Origin: JBFMCC01 sp037445635
Lineage (GTDB): Bacteria; Chloroflexota; Anaerolineae; Anaerolineales; Villigracilaceae
DNA length: 64,000 bases
Direction of reading: 5' to 3'
NCBI GenBank assembly: GCA_037445635.1
Contig: JBBIKC010000010.1
Location: 1-64,000, forward strand
Positions within the stretch are counted from its first letter, which is position 1. Each line of letters begins with the position of its first letter. The notes under the pieces were generated by a model. That model was not told the origin of the DNA. It saw nothing but the letters and a program-made list of their open reading frames with translations, and ran no database searches. Positions 24,321 to 32,770 of this stretch are shown piece by piece. The position numbers and the translations under genes were made by a program.

Positions 24321-24872
24321 ATGAAAACACAAATAGACGATCTGGTCAGGATGCGCGACATCGAAACGCTCGTCGAGTTGATGGAAGAGAACGACGATTG
24401 GATGATGCAACTGGACGCGGCCGAAGGGCTGGCCCGCCTCGGCGACCGACGCGGGCTGGAGTTCCTGCTGTCCGCTGCGGACAGTGATTCCCGTGAAGTC
24501 CGCCAGATCGTCAAAGAAATCCTTGATGACCCCGCAATGGCACGCCTGCGCGCCGAGATGGAAGCCGATGAAAAGCGCGAGCGCGAAGAGCGCATCAAGA
24601 CCGCCAGAGCCCGAATGCAAAAAGGCCGCAAGGTGTTTCGCTACAAGATGGTCTACCTGCCGTCCGGCGAGTTCATGAACGACGTACCCGAGGGCGGCGA
24701 ATACGATCTCCCCGCACTGGACGACGAAGGCATGCTGGGGTGGGAGGTGGTCCATGTCCTGCCATATCGCGGCCGGGCACTGGCCGAAGAGGCCGATCAC
24801 ATCCGCGGCGCGTACTTCCTGATGCGCAGGGAAATCACCGCCGAAGACGCCGCCGAACTGGATTCCCTTTAG
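24321..24872 (+). CDS. HEAT-repeat-like protein
   Basis: A 183-residue protein. The first 75 residues form paired helices of the HEAT/PBS-lyase type (LVELMEENDDWMMQLDAAEGLARLGDRRGLEFLL). A charged coiled-coil-like helix (AEMEADEKREREERIKTARARMQKGRK) follows, then a short domain with MVYLPSGEFMNDVPEGGEYDLPALDDEGMLGWEVVHVLPYRG, which resembles DUF4177-like cores. It starts 6 nt after the small membrane-protein gene and is probably part of the same transcript. Function unknown. Confidence 0.65.
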   Translation: MKTQIDDLVRMRDIETLVELMEENDDWMMQLDAAEGLARLGDRRGLEFLLSAADSDSREVRQIVKEILDDPAMARLRAEMEADEKREREERIKTARARMQKGRKVFRYKMVYLPSGEFMNDVPEGGEYDLPALDDEGMLGWEVVHVLPYRGRALAEEADHIRGAYFLMRREITAEDAAELDSL

Positions 24873-24931
24873 ACAGGGAACTAAAAAGTGTTTCAGAGCC
24901 GTTTCGACTACGTTTCTCTTTGGAGATAAAA

Positions 24932-25873
24932 GTGAAAAAGATATTCATTACCATTTACTTATTCCTAATCGCCGCCGTTCTCGTCTCCGCCTGCAGAGGG
25001 CCCGCCTCGGACTCCCCCGCGGCCGGACCCGTTATATTGGCATCCACCACCTTCCTGGCGGACATAGCCCAAAACGTCGCGGGCGACCGCGTCCGCGTGG
25101 AATCCCTGCTCCCCTTCGGCGCGGACCCGCACGCGTACCAGGCCGCGCCCGCCGACGTGGCAAAGATCGCTGACAGCAACGTGCTGATCGTCAACGGTCT
25201 CGAATATGAGCACTTTCTCGAACCGTTGCTGGAGAACGCCGGAGGCGAGAGAACCGTCATCGAGGCAACGGCAGGTTTGACTCCGCACGAAATGGGACAA
25301 CATGAAGGTGAGGAACTTGAGGGCGAAGAAGAGCATGACCATGAGGCGGGCGACCCGCACATGTGGCTCGATCCAAATCTCGTCGTCACCTATGTCGAGA
25401 ATATACGCGACGGGTTGAGCGAAGCCGACCTCGCGGGCGCGGACGAATACGAGGCTAATGCATCTGCTTACATCGCCCAACTTGAAGCGTTGGATACATG
25501 GATCGTGGAGCAAGTCGAGGTCATTCCTCCCGCGCGCCGCCTGCTGGTGACCAACCACGAGGCGCTGGGATATTTCGCGGCACGTTACGGATTCGAGGTC
25601 GTGGATACGATCCTGCCAAGTTTCAGTTCCGAGGCAAGCGCATCGGCGCAGGAGATCGCCGCGGCGGTGGATGCCATCCGGGCTTCGGGCGCGCCGGCCA
25701 TTTTCCTCGGCGAAGTGGAAAACGCGGACCTTGCGGAGCAGATCGCGGCCGAGACCGGCGTGAAAGTCGTGGATGATTTATACTTGGAGACGCTCACCGA
25801 AGGCCCGCCCGCCGCGACCTATATTGATATGATGAAACACAACGTCACGCGCATCGTCGAAGCGTTGAGATAA
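24932..25873 (+). CDS. znuA: Zinc/manganese ABC transporter substrate-binding lipoprotein
   Basis: A 313-residue cluster A-I binding protein. Signal peptide with lipobox VLVSAC; first metal His in FGADPHAYQ; an acidic/His loop GQHEGEELEGEEEHDHEAGDPH with the second His; third His in VTNHEALGYFAARYG; and the closing Asp/Glu region VVDDLYLETL. The His/Glu loop between the lobes is typical of zinc binders. GTG 24932 has TGGAG 6 nt upstream; the long in-frame extension upstream is not coding. It works with the ATPase and permease that follow. Confidence 0.9.
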   Translation: MKKIFITIYLFLIAAVLVSACRGPASDSPAAGPVILASTTFLADIAQNVAGDRVRVESLLPFGADPHAYQAAPADVAKIADSNVLIVNGLEYEHFLEPLLENAGGERTVIEATAGLTPHEMGQHEGEELEGEEEHDHEAGDPHMWLDPNLVVTYVENIRDGLSEADLAGADEYEANASAYIAQLEALDTWIVEQVEVIPPARRLLVTNHEALGYFAARYGFEVVDTILPSFSSEASASAQEIAAAVDAIRASGAPAIFLGEVENADLAEQIAAETGVKVVDDLYLETLTEGPPAATYIDMMKHNVTRIVEALR

Positions 25874-25885
25874 ATCGTAAACCAA

Positions 25886-26686
25886 ATGACTCACACTCCT
25901 CATCGTCTCGAAGTTCAAAACGCCAAAATCGGCTACGGCGAGAAGATCGTCCTGCATGACCTGAGTTTTCAGGTGCCGCATGGCGCGCGCGTGGCGGTGG
26001 TCGGGCCGAACGGCGCGGGCAAGTCCACGCTGTTCAAGGCGCTGGTGGGACTCCTGCCCCTGCAAAGCGGACAGATCCTCATCCACGGCTTGCCCCTCGG
26101 CAATCACCTGGATTGCGTCGCTTACGTGCCTCAACGTGAAGACGTGGACTGGCGTTTCCCGGTCACCGTGCGCGACGTGGTGATGATGGGTCGTTTCGGC
26201 CGGTTGGGATTCTTGAAACGCGGCTCGCGCAGGGACATGCAGATCGTCCAGAACAGCCTGGAGCAGATGGGCATCGCACACCTGGCGGATTACTCCATCG
26301 GCCAATTATCCGGCGGGCAGCAACAGCGCACCTTTCTCGCCCGCGCCCTGGCGCAGGAGCCGCACATCCTGTTGATGGATGAACCGTTCAGCAGTGTGGA
26401 CGTGACCACGCAGGAAGCCACGTTGTCCCTGCTGGATCACCTGCGCGAACGGGAAGTCACAGCCATGATTTCCACGCACGATTTGAATCTGGCCGCGGCG
26501 CGCTTCGATTACGTGCTGCTGCTCAATCGCCGCCTGATCGCCTTTGGAAAGCCCGGCGAAGTGCTGGTGCAGGATCACCTTTCACGCGCATTCGGCAGTT
26601 CGCTGTTGGTGATGGAGAATGGCGCGATGCTGGTGGATGAATGCTGTCCTCCAGAAGAAGAACACCATCATACCGAGACGAAATGA
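25886..26686 (+). CDS. znuC: Zinc/manganese ABC transporter ATPase
   Basis: A 266-residue cytoplasmic ATPase. Walker A GPNGAGKSTL, Q-loop YVPQREDVDWRFPVTVRDVV (typical of Mn/Zn systems), signature LSGGQQQRTFLARAL, Walker B ILLMDEPFSSVD, H-loop STHDL. The tail CCPPEEEHHHTETK is rich in Cys and His. It follows the binding protein by 12 nt and overlaps the permease start by ATGA. Confidence 0.93.
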   Translation: MTHTPHRLEVQNAKIGYGEKIVLHDLSFQVPHGARVAVVGPNGAGKSTLFKALVGLLPLQSGQILIHGLPLGNHLDCVAYVPQREDVDWRFPVTVRDVVMMGRFGRLGFLKRGSRRDMQIVQNSLEQMGIAHLADYSIGQLSGGQQQRTFLARALAQEPHILLMDEPFSSVDVTTQEATLSLLDHLREREVTAMISTHDLNLAAARFDYVLLLNRRLIAFGKPGEVLVQDHLSRAFGSSLLVMENGAMLVDECCPPEEEHHHTETK

Positions 26687-27495
26687 GTTGGTTCTTTCAA
26701 CCCCTCACGTATGAGTTCATGCAGCGCGGCCTGCTCGCCTCGATCATCGTCGGGGTGCTGTGCGCGGTGATGGGCACGTATGTCGTCCTGCGCGGCATGG
26801 CCTTCCTCGGCGACGCCATGGCGCACGCCATCCTGCCCGGCGTGGCCATCGCCTACATCCTGCGCGGCGACCTGCTGGTCGGCGCGGGAATCGCCGCAGT
26901 CGTCGTGGCGTTGAGCATCGGCTTCTTTTCCAAGCAGGGGACGATCCGCGAGGACACCGCCATCGGCATCCTGTTCGCGGCCGCGCTCTCGCTGGGCGTG
27001 GCGCTGATCAGTTCGATGCAGACCTACGCCGTTGACCTCTCTCACATCCTGTTCGGGGACGTGCTCGGCGTCAGCCCCTCGGACCTGTGGCTGATCGGCG
27101 GACTCAGCCTCGCCATCCTGCTGACCGTGGGACTGTTCTACAAGCAATTCCTGGTCATCTCCTTCGACCCGGTGCTCGCCGCGACCCTGCGCCTGCCGGC
27201 CGAACTCCTGCGGAATCTCATGCTCATCCTGCTCGCGCTGACCGTGGTCGTCTCCCTCCAAACCGTTGGAGTCGGATTGGCCGCGGCCATGCTGGTCACA
27301 CCCGCGGCGACGGCCTATCTGCTCACACGCCGTCTGTGGCCGATGATGCTGGTCTCTGCGGCGATTGGCGCACTCTCTTCTGTGATTGGACTCTACGTCA
27401 GTTACTACTGGAACATCGTCTCAGGCTCTGCCATTGTGTTGACCGCGACCGCGTTCTTCCTGCTTGCGTTTTTGTGGAAGAGGGTGAGGCCATAG
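26683..27495 (+). CDS. znuB: Zinc/manganese ABC transporter permease
   Basis: A 270-residue ABC-3-type permease with about eight hydrophobic segments and the family blocks GMAFLGDAMAHAILPGVAIAY and LSHILFGDVLGVS. ATG 26683 (MSWFFQPLTYEFMQRG) overlaps the ATPase stop by 4 nt; the longer frame from 26641 is only read-through of the ATPase gene. Confidence 0.92.
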   Translation: MSWFFQPLTYEFMQRGLLASIIVGVLCAVMGTYVVLRGMAFLGDAMAHAILPGVAIAYILRGDLLVGAGIAAVVVALSIGFFSKQGTIREDTAIGILFAAALSLGVALISSMQTYAVDLSHILFGDVLGVSPSDLWLIGGLSLAILLTVGLFYKQFLVISFDPVLAATLRLPAELLRNLMLILLALTVVVSLQTVGVGLAAAMLVTPAATAYLLTRRLWPMMLVSAAIGALSSVIGLYVSYYWNIVSGSAIVLTATAFFLLAFLWKRVRP

Positions 27496-27533
27496 CGCGC
27501 TCTGCGCGCTGTCCCCACCCGCCTTATCGCTCC

Positions 27534-27553
27534 GTGCGCCGTCCTCGGCGCAC
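27534..27553. repeat. REP-like hairpin upstream of the REP-associated transposase
   Basis: GTGCGCCG-TCCT-CGGCGCAC is a perfect 8-bp stem ending 9 nt before the transposase start. Loop TCCT is the complement of the AGGA loop of the hairpin at 28108. Confidence 0.75.
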
Positions 27554-27562
27554 ATTTGACAA

Positions 27563-28105
27563 ATGACCTTTGATTCCATTCACGATCCCACCCATCTCTA
27601 CTTCATAACTGCTACAATCTGTGGCTGGAAACATTTATTTGTAAATCGCACATATGTCCAAATAATTCTTGATTCACTGGCGTGGTTAAGAGCAGAAAAG
27701 AGAATGCAACTCTTCGCCTTTGTTATAATGCCGTCTCATCTTCACATGATTGCAAAACCGATGGAACGGGAAATTGGAAAGTTGCTCGATAACTTCGGCT
27801 CCTTTACCGCCCATGCAATCTTGCACCAATTACGTAAAGACAACGAAAAGGCCTTGATCGAATACTTTCATACACAACGCCGTGATCGCCGTCACCAGCA
27901 CAGCATCTGGCAGGATATTCAGGCAAAGAATATCTTTGCGCGGGAATTCCTGATTCAAAAGATTGACTACATTCACCAAAATCCTGTTGACAAGGAATGG
28001 AATTTGGTTGAAGATAGGGCGAACTATCAATATTCCAGTGCTTGCTTTTATGACAAAGATATCCAGCCAATCATTGCAATCGATGATGTCCGAGATTACC
28101 TATGA
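27563..28105 (+). CDS. REP-associated tyrosine transposase (RAYT, Y1 type)
   Basis: A 180-residue single-domain Y1 HUH nuclease. The HUH-equivalent motif is VIMPSHLHMIAKP and the catalytic-Tyr region is FLIQKIDYIHQNPVDKEW. RAYTs cut and join REP hairpins. Here a REP-like hairpin lies on each side in opposite orientation (27534-27553 and 28108-28131), the standard RAYT layout. The gene is richer in A/T than its neighbours. It sits between the metal-permease gene and the first M1 peptidase gene, whose start it overlaps. Confidence 0.9.
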   Translation: MTFDSIHDPTHLYFITATICGWKHLFVNRTYVQIILDSLAWLRAEKRMQLFAFVIMPSHLHMIAKPMEREIGKLLDNFGSFTAHAILHQLRKDNEKALIEYFHTQRRDRRHQHSIWQDIQAKNIFAREFLIQKIDYIHQNPVDKEWNLVEDRANYQYSSACFYDKDIQPIIAIDDVRDYL

Positions 28106-29648
28106 AACCCGCCGCCGAGGACGGCGGCGGGAGCGCGATTTCAAAGTCTGTCTTCTTTTCGTTTTTTCATTTCTTGTTTTACTTCTCGCCTCTTGTGCAT
28201 CTTTTTCACCCGATCCAACCGCGACGCCCTCGCCAATTCCCGCATCTCCAACTTTAACTCCCACGCCTCTCCCAACTGAGACTCCAACCCTCGCACCGAC
28301 ACCGACGCCTGCGCCATCGCGCCCACAATACCTGATTGATCTGCAATTCAACTACAGCAACAAGAGCGCATTGGTGAGCGAGGTCATCACCTACACCAAC
28401 CAGAGCGCGGACACATTGACGAATCTCGTGTTGGCCGTCGAACCGACGTGCACGCGCAGTTTCACTCTCAACAAGATCCTGCTCGATGGACAGCACGTCA
28501 ATTACATCTTCGATTCCCAGAACGTGCAGGCGTTCATTCGTCACAGGCTGGAGGTGACACTGCCACAGCCGCTTCCGCCCGGCGGTCAGGTCACACTTCA
28601 AATTGACTACGGCCTCATCCTGCCCACCGTCGCCAACTTCACGAACGAGAACGACCTGTGTTCACAGATCTACGGCTACGCCGGGCCGCAGGTCAACCTC
28701 GTGGACTGGTATCCCTTCGTCGCGCCGTACGTCGCTGGCAAGGGATGGATTCTGCACAACCCCTGGTTCTATGGCGAGCATCTCACCTACGAAGCCGCCG
28801 ACTTCGACGTGAGCGTGACGTTCACAGACGGATCGAGTCCTGTGATCGCCGCCAGCGGGGAGGAGGCCGCATCCACAACGGAGACCGGCCGAAGGTTCAG
28901 GCTCGAAGCGGGGCGGTCGTTCGTTCTCTCGTTCAGCACAGACTACGAGGTCGCCTCCACGGTCGTCGGCGATGTCACCATCTATAGTTACTATATGCCG
29001 AACTACTCCATACCCGCTCACGCCGTCCTGGAGGCCACCGCGCAGTCGTTCCAGATTTACAGCCAGCGATACGGGCCATATCCGCACAAGACGTTCAGCG
29101 TGGTGCAGGGCAACTTCGATGACGGCATGGAATTCTCCGCGCTGTACTTTCACAGCAAAGGCATCTACAACAACTACGACGGCACGCTGACGAATCATCT
29201 CACCGCGGTGTCGGTGCACGAGACCGCGCATCAGTGGTGGTTCGAGCAGGTCGCCAACGATCAGGCCTTCGAGCCGTGGCTGGATGAGTCGCTTGCCACG
29301 TACAGCGAGATCGTCTATTACGAAACGGTCCAGCCCGAGGCGCTCACCGGTTGGTGGTGGACGTATCGCTTCGACCCGTACAAGCCGCAGAACCTGGTGG
29401 ACACGCGCATCTACGAGGGCGAGGGCCAGCGCCCGTATTGGAACAAGGTCTATCTCAACGGCGCACACTTCCAGCAGGACCTGCGTCTCCGCATCGGCGA
29501 TGAGGCTTTCTTCGCTTTCCTTCAGGATTACCTCGCCCAAATGCGCGGGAAGATCGCGACTTCCGAAGATTTCTTCCGCATCCTGCGCGCGCACACATCG
29601 GCCGATCTATCCGATCTCATCACACAATACTTCCAGAATCCCCACTAA
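28086..29648 (+). CDS. M1-family metallopeptidase lipoprotein (copy 1)
   Basis: A 520-residue exported aminopeptidase-like lipoprotein. Lipobox LLLASC after a long hydrophobic helix, then a Pro/Thr-rich spacer, then an M1 beta domain (VDWYPFVAPYV, GWILHNPWF), and the zinc motif HETAHQWW with the third ligand in WLDESLATYSE. The start is odd: the only good ATG (28086) lies inside the transposase gene, so codons 9-16 (RGRRRERD) are encoded by a REP hairpin. The native start may have been replaced. A paralogue follows by 1 nt. Confidence 0.85.
   Translation: MSEITYETRRRGRRRERDFKVCLLFVFSFLVLLLASCASFSPDPTATPSPIPASPTLTPTPLPTETPTLAPTPTPAPSRPQYLIDLQFNYSNKSALVSEVITYTNQSADTLTNLVLAVEPTCTRSFTLNKILLDGQHVNYIFDSQNVQAFIRHRLEVTLPQPLPPGGQVTLQIDYGLILPTVANFTNENDLCSQIYGYAGPQVNLVDWYPFVAPYVAGKGWILHNPWFYGEHLTYEAADFDVSVTFTDGSSPVIAASGEEAASTTETGRRFRLEAGRSFVLSFSTDYEVASTVVGDVTIYSYYMPNYSIPAHAVLEATAQSFQIYSQRYGPYPHKTFSVVQGNFDDGMEFSALYFHSKGIYNNYDGTLTNHLTAVSVHETAHQWWFEQVANDQAFEPWLDESLATYSEIVYYETVQPEALTGWWWTYRFDPYKPQNLVDTRIYEGEGQRPYWNKVYLNGAHFQQDLRLRIGDEAFFAFLQDYLAQMRGKIATSEDFFRILRAHTSADLSDLITQYFQNPH
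28108..28131. repeat. REP-like hairpin downstream of the transposase
   Basis: CCCGCCGCCG-AGGA-CGGCGGCGGG is a perfect 10-bp stem, 2 nt after the transposase stop and inside the 5' end of the peptidase coding region. Confidence 0.75.
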
Positions 29649-29649
29649 C

Positions 29650-31242
29650 ATGTCAAAAGTCAAAAGCCGAATGCCGCGGGTATTACGCACTACGCAATAC
29701 GCAATATTCATCTTTCATCTTTCAGTCTTTATCCTTTCTGCTTGCGGGACTCCCGCGCCAGCGACACCCACGCCGCCCTTTTCGGCTCCGTTTGTGTTGG
29801 GGACGCGCGGCCCGGGCACGCTTCCGACTCCGACCGAAACTGTCACCGCCACCGAGACTCCCACCCTCACCCCAACGGTCCCTCCCACCGCCACACTGAC
29901 GCCGGACCTCAGCCCCAGCCCCTCTCCCACAGGGAGCGTGGATCCGCCGCCTGCGATCACGCGACCACAGTACACAATCTATGCGACCATAGATTATGAC
30001 GGTCACACGGTGGCTGTGGATGAGGGCATCGTTTATCCGAATCAAACCGGCGTGACGCTCAACGAACTCGTCCTGGCTGTCGAGCCGATGTTGTACAACA
30101 ACGCCTTCTACATGACCAGCCTCCTCGTCAATGGAATCGCTTCGACCAATTACATCCTCGATACTCACCGCCTGACCGTGCCTCTGCCCCAGCCTCTCCC
30201 GCCCGGCGGACAGGTCACGCTGACCGTTCGATACGACCTGAACATCCCCTACAAGCAAAAGGCCAACACCTTCGGCTGGCTGTCGTACCAGACCAGCCTC
30301 ACGGAGTGGTATCCGTTCGTCGTCCCGTACGACGCGGCCAGTGGATGGATTCTCCACGACTACTGGCCCTTCGGCGAGCACCTCGTCTATGATTCGTCCG
30401 ATTTCGATGTGAACATCCGCTTCACGAATCCGTCGAATCCGCCCGTTATCGCCGCGCCCGCACCGGCCGAGGCCAACGGCGAATGGATCCGCTTCCGCCT
30501 GTACGGTGCGCGGGCGTTCGTGCTCTCGATGAGCCGCGAGTTTTTGTACAGCGAATCGGCGGTTGGCCCGGTGATCATCAGGTCGTATTACTTCTCCGGT
30601 CACGAGGCGGCGGGGGAGAAAGTGTTGTACGTCGCCAAGCAGGCCGTCGCCATCTACGAGGCGAAGTTCGCGCCGTATCCGTATCAGACCCTGAGCATCG
30701 TCGAACTCAATTACAACGATGGACAGGAGTACGATGGGCTGTCTTTTCTGGCCGATTCGTTTTACGCACAATACGACGGCGGCGCGCAGAACAACCTCGC
30801 CACCATCGGCGTGCACGAGATCGCCCACAACTGGTGGTTCGGACTGGTCGGCTCGGACCAGGCCCTCGAGCCCTGGCTGGACGAGGCCATGGCGCTCTAC
30901 AGTGAGCACATCTTCTACGAATTCAATTATCCATACTCGGTGGATTGGTGGTGGCAGTTCCGCGTCAACTACTTCGGCCCGGCCGGGTGGGTGGACACGA
31001 CCATCTACAACGGCGGCACCTTCCGCGCTTACACCAATGCGGTCTATCTCAACGGCGGGACGTTCATTGACGACATCCGCGTCCGCATCGGCGACGAGGA
31101 CTTCTTCCGCTTCCTCAAAGCCTATGCGGGGCAGATGTCCTACCGCCGCGCCACCGCCGCGGACTTCTTCACCATCCTGCGGCAGAACACCAGCAAAGAT
31201 GTCTCGGATCTGATCTCGGCTTATTTTGCGAATCCCCAATAA
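29650..31242 (+). CDS. M1-family metallopeptidase lipoprotein (copy 2)
   Basis: A 530-residue paralogue of the gene before it. Lipobox FILSAC, then a longer Pro/Thr spacer (about 25-85), then the same domain order with EWYPFVVPYDAASGWILHDYW, the zinc motif HEIAHNWWFG and third ligand WLDEAMALYSE. The first 20 codons are built from 7-bp repeats (acgcaat, tttcatc units at 29685-29726), so the signal peptide appears to have grown from repeat DNA. It starts 1 nt after copy 1 stops; the pair is one operon. Confidence 0.88.
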   Translation: MSKVKSRMPRVLRTTQYAIFIFHLSVFILSACGTPAPATPTPPFSAPFVLGTRGPGTLPTPTETVTATETPTLTPTVPPTATLTPDLSPSPSPTGSVDPPPAITRPQYTIYATIDYDGHTVAVDEGIVYPNQTGVTLNELVLAVEPMLYNNAFYMTSLLVNGIASTNYILDTHRLTVPLPQPLPPGGQVTLTVRYDLNIPYKQKANTFGWLSYQTSLTEWYPFVVPYDAASGWILHDYWPFGEHLVYDSSDFDVNIRFTNPSNPPVIAAPAPAEANGEWIRFRLYGARAFVLSMSREFLYSESAVGPVIIRSYYFSGHEAAGEKVLYVAKQAVAIYEAKFAPYPYQTLSIVELNYNDGQEYDGLSFLADSFYAQYDGGAQNNLATIGVHEIAHNWWFGLVGSDQALEPWLDEAMALYSEHIFYEFNYPYSVDWWWQFRVNYFGPAGWVDTTIYNGGTFRAYTNAVYLNGGTFIDDIRVRIGDEDFFRFLKAYAGQMSYRRATAADFFTILRQNTSKDVSDLISAYFANPQ

Positions 31243-31425
31243 ACAATGCATCATCGCGTCGAGCGGAGTGGCGCTATGCGCCACGAAGACGAGACGGAGG
31301 TCTTCATGAAAACCGCGCTTCGTCTCCGCTGCGCTCCGCTCAGCGCGAGGAGTGTTGTAGAAGAATACAAACGCCGCGGTACTTTTTTGATGGGGAATTG
31401 CTCTGTTGCAAACATCTTCAGAGTC

Positions 31426-31526
31426 TGTCACTGCGAGCGGAGCACTTGCCCTGAGCCTGTCGAAGGGAAGCAGTTTCCCTGCCTGTGAGGGGATTGCTTC
31501 GATGCCTTCGGCATCTCGCAATGACA
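31426..31526. repeat. Nested palindromic intergenic repeat
   Basis: TGTCACTGCGAG (31426-31437) and CTCGCAATGACA (31515-31526) form imperfect ends related to the repeat at 19981. A second palindromic repeat, CCCTGAGCCTGTCGAAGGG (31449-31467), is nested inside. The rest of the gap, 31243-31425, is also repeat-like (CTTCGTCTCCGCTGCGCTCCGC) and has no gene. Confidence 0.75.
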
Positions 31527-31599
31527 GCAAAAACGAATGATTGCAACAAAGCACTGGGGAATGTTTATTAGCGTTTCGTTAAAAGTTGGTCGTCTCATC

Positions 31600-31633
31600 T
31601 TGACTTATACTAATTTGTAACTATAATAGTTAC
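31600..31633 (+). promoter_or_regulatory. Promoter with palindromic operator for the Rrf2 gene
   Basis: TTGACT (31600-31605), 16-nt spacer, TATAAT (31622-31627). The perfect palindrome GTAACTAT-A-ATAGTTAC (31617-31633) covers the -10 box, which suggests autorepression by the Rrf2-type regulator encoded directly downstream. Confidence 0.8.
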
Positions 31634-31638
31634 GAATT

Positions 31639-32064
31639 ATGACCACCAGCCTGCGCTTCCCGGTTGCACTGCACATCCTCACCCTGCTGGCCGCCAGCGA
31701 AACGGGCATGCTCACCTCGGAGGGCATCGCCTCCAGCGTGGACACGAATCCCGTTGTCATCCGCCGCGTGATGGCCGCCCTGCGCGAGAACGGGCTGGTC
31801 GAGTCGCGTCCGGGCGTCAACGGCGGCTGGCGGCTGACCAAACCGCCCGGGCAGATCACCCTGTGCAAGGTCTTCGAGGCCGTCCAGCAGGACGACCTGC
31901 TCATCATGCACCCGCATCCGAATCCGCACTGCCCCGTCGGCGGGTACATCCGCGAGGCATTGCGCGATACCTTCGCGGCCGCCGAGAAAGCCCTGCACAC
32001 ATCGCTGACCAAACGCACCATCGCGGACCTGCTGGCCGATGTGCGCGCCCGCGCCGAGGCCTGA
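31639..32064 (+). CDS. Rrf2-family transcriptional regulator (cysteine-poor, YwnA-like)
   Basis: A 141-residue winged-helix regulator: ALHILTLLAASETGMLTSEGIASSVDTNPVVIRRVMAALRENGLVESRPGVNGGWRL is the Rrf2 DNA-binding unit. Fe-S sensing members such as IscR and NsrR have three clustered cysteines in the second half; here only single Cys residues (ITLCKV, NPHCPV) remain, so it is a YwnA-type, non-Fe-S member. A 17-bp palindrome overlaps its promoter. The pyrimidine reductase gene begins 1 nt after its stop. Confidence 0.85.
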   Translation: MTTSLRFPVALHILTLLAASETGMLTSEGIASSVDTNPVVIRRVMAALRENGLVESRPGVNGGWRLTKPPGQITLCKVFEAVQQDDLLIMHPHPNPHCPVGGYIREALRDTFAAAEKALHTSLTKRTIADLLADVRARAEA

Positions 32065-32065
32065 C

Positions 32066-32743
32066 ATGAATCGTCCCTTCGTTTTCATCAACGTGGCCGT
32101 CACCGCGGACGGCAAAATGGACACCTTCGAGCGCAAGGGCGCGGCCATCTCTTCGCCGCGCGACAAGGAACGCGTCGACCGCCTGCGCGCCGACGCGGAC
32201 GCGGTCATGGTCGGCGGGCGGACCCTGCTCGGCGACGACCCGAAACTGACGGTCAAATCCGAGGTCCTGCGCGCCGAACGCGTCGCCCGCGGACTTGCGC
32301 CGAATCCCGTCAAAGTGGGAATTGCCACCCGCGCCGTCCTGAAACCCGAATCGAATTTTCTCAATATTGGCCCGGCGCGTATCGTAATATTCACCACGTC
32401 CCAAACATCTAATGCCCAACTCGATTTCCTGCGCAGCCGGGGCGCCGAGGTCTTCGTCCACGAGGCCGAACGCGTCGACCTGGCCGCGGCGCTCGAATCC
32501 CTGCACGGACTCGGCGTCCGCCGCCTGATGGTCGAAGGCGGAGGCACGCTCAACTTCGAACTCCTGCGCCTCGGTCTGGTGGATGAACTCACGCTGTACG
32601 TCGCGCCGATGATCTTCGGCGGAGAGTCTGCCCCCACGGCCGCGGCAGGCGCGGGTCTCGCGCGAGGCGAAGCCATCCCCTTGAAATTGGTCAATGCTGA
32701 GGCTTGGGAAGACGGCGGAGTCTTGTTACACTATAAGTTATAG
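32066..32743 (+). CDS. RibD C-terminal-type reductase (diaminopyrimidine/riboflavin pathway)
   Basis: A 225-residue stand-alone RibD_C/dihydrofolate-reductase-fold protein. RPFVFINVAVTADGKMD opens the fold; DADAVMVGGRTLLGDDPKLTV and LMVEGGGTLNFELL give the NADPH and substrate sites. Stand-alone forms reduce 2,5-diamino-6-ribosylamino-pyrimidinone phosphate (archaeal/fungal order) or its deaminated form. RibA follows by 27 nt, supporting a riboflavin role. ATG 32066 is used; the ATG-led extension to 32039 overlaps the regulator gene. Confidence 0.85.
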   Translation: MNRPFVFINVAVTADGKMDTFERKGAAISSPRDKERVDRLRADADAVMVGGRTLLGDDPKLTVKSEVLRAERVARGLAPNPVKVGIATRAVLKPESNFLNIGPARIVIFTTSQTSNAQLDFLRSRGAEVFVHEAERVDLAAALESLHGLGVRRLMVEGGGTLNFELLRLGLVDELTLYVAPMIFGGESAPTAAAGAGLARGEAIPLKLVNAEAWEDGGVLLHYKL

Positions 32744-32770
32744 ACGGGCCTGCCCCGTCGGGAGAACAAC

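Noticed and set aside
31246..31488. An 80-codon plus-strand frame
   Set aside because: Most of it is the nested palindromic repeat (CERSTCPEPVEG is a typical translation of that repeat).
29722..31554. A 610-codon minus-strand frame
   Set aside because: Antisense to the second M1 peptidase, and it extends through intergenic repeats.
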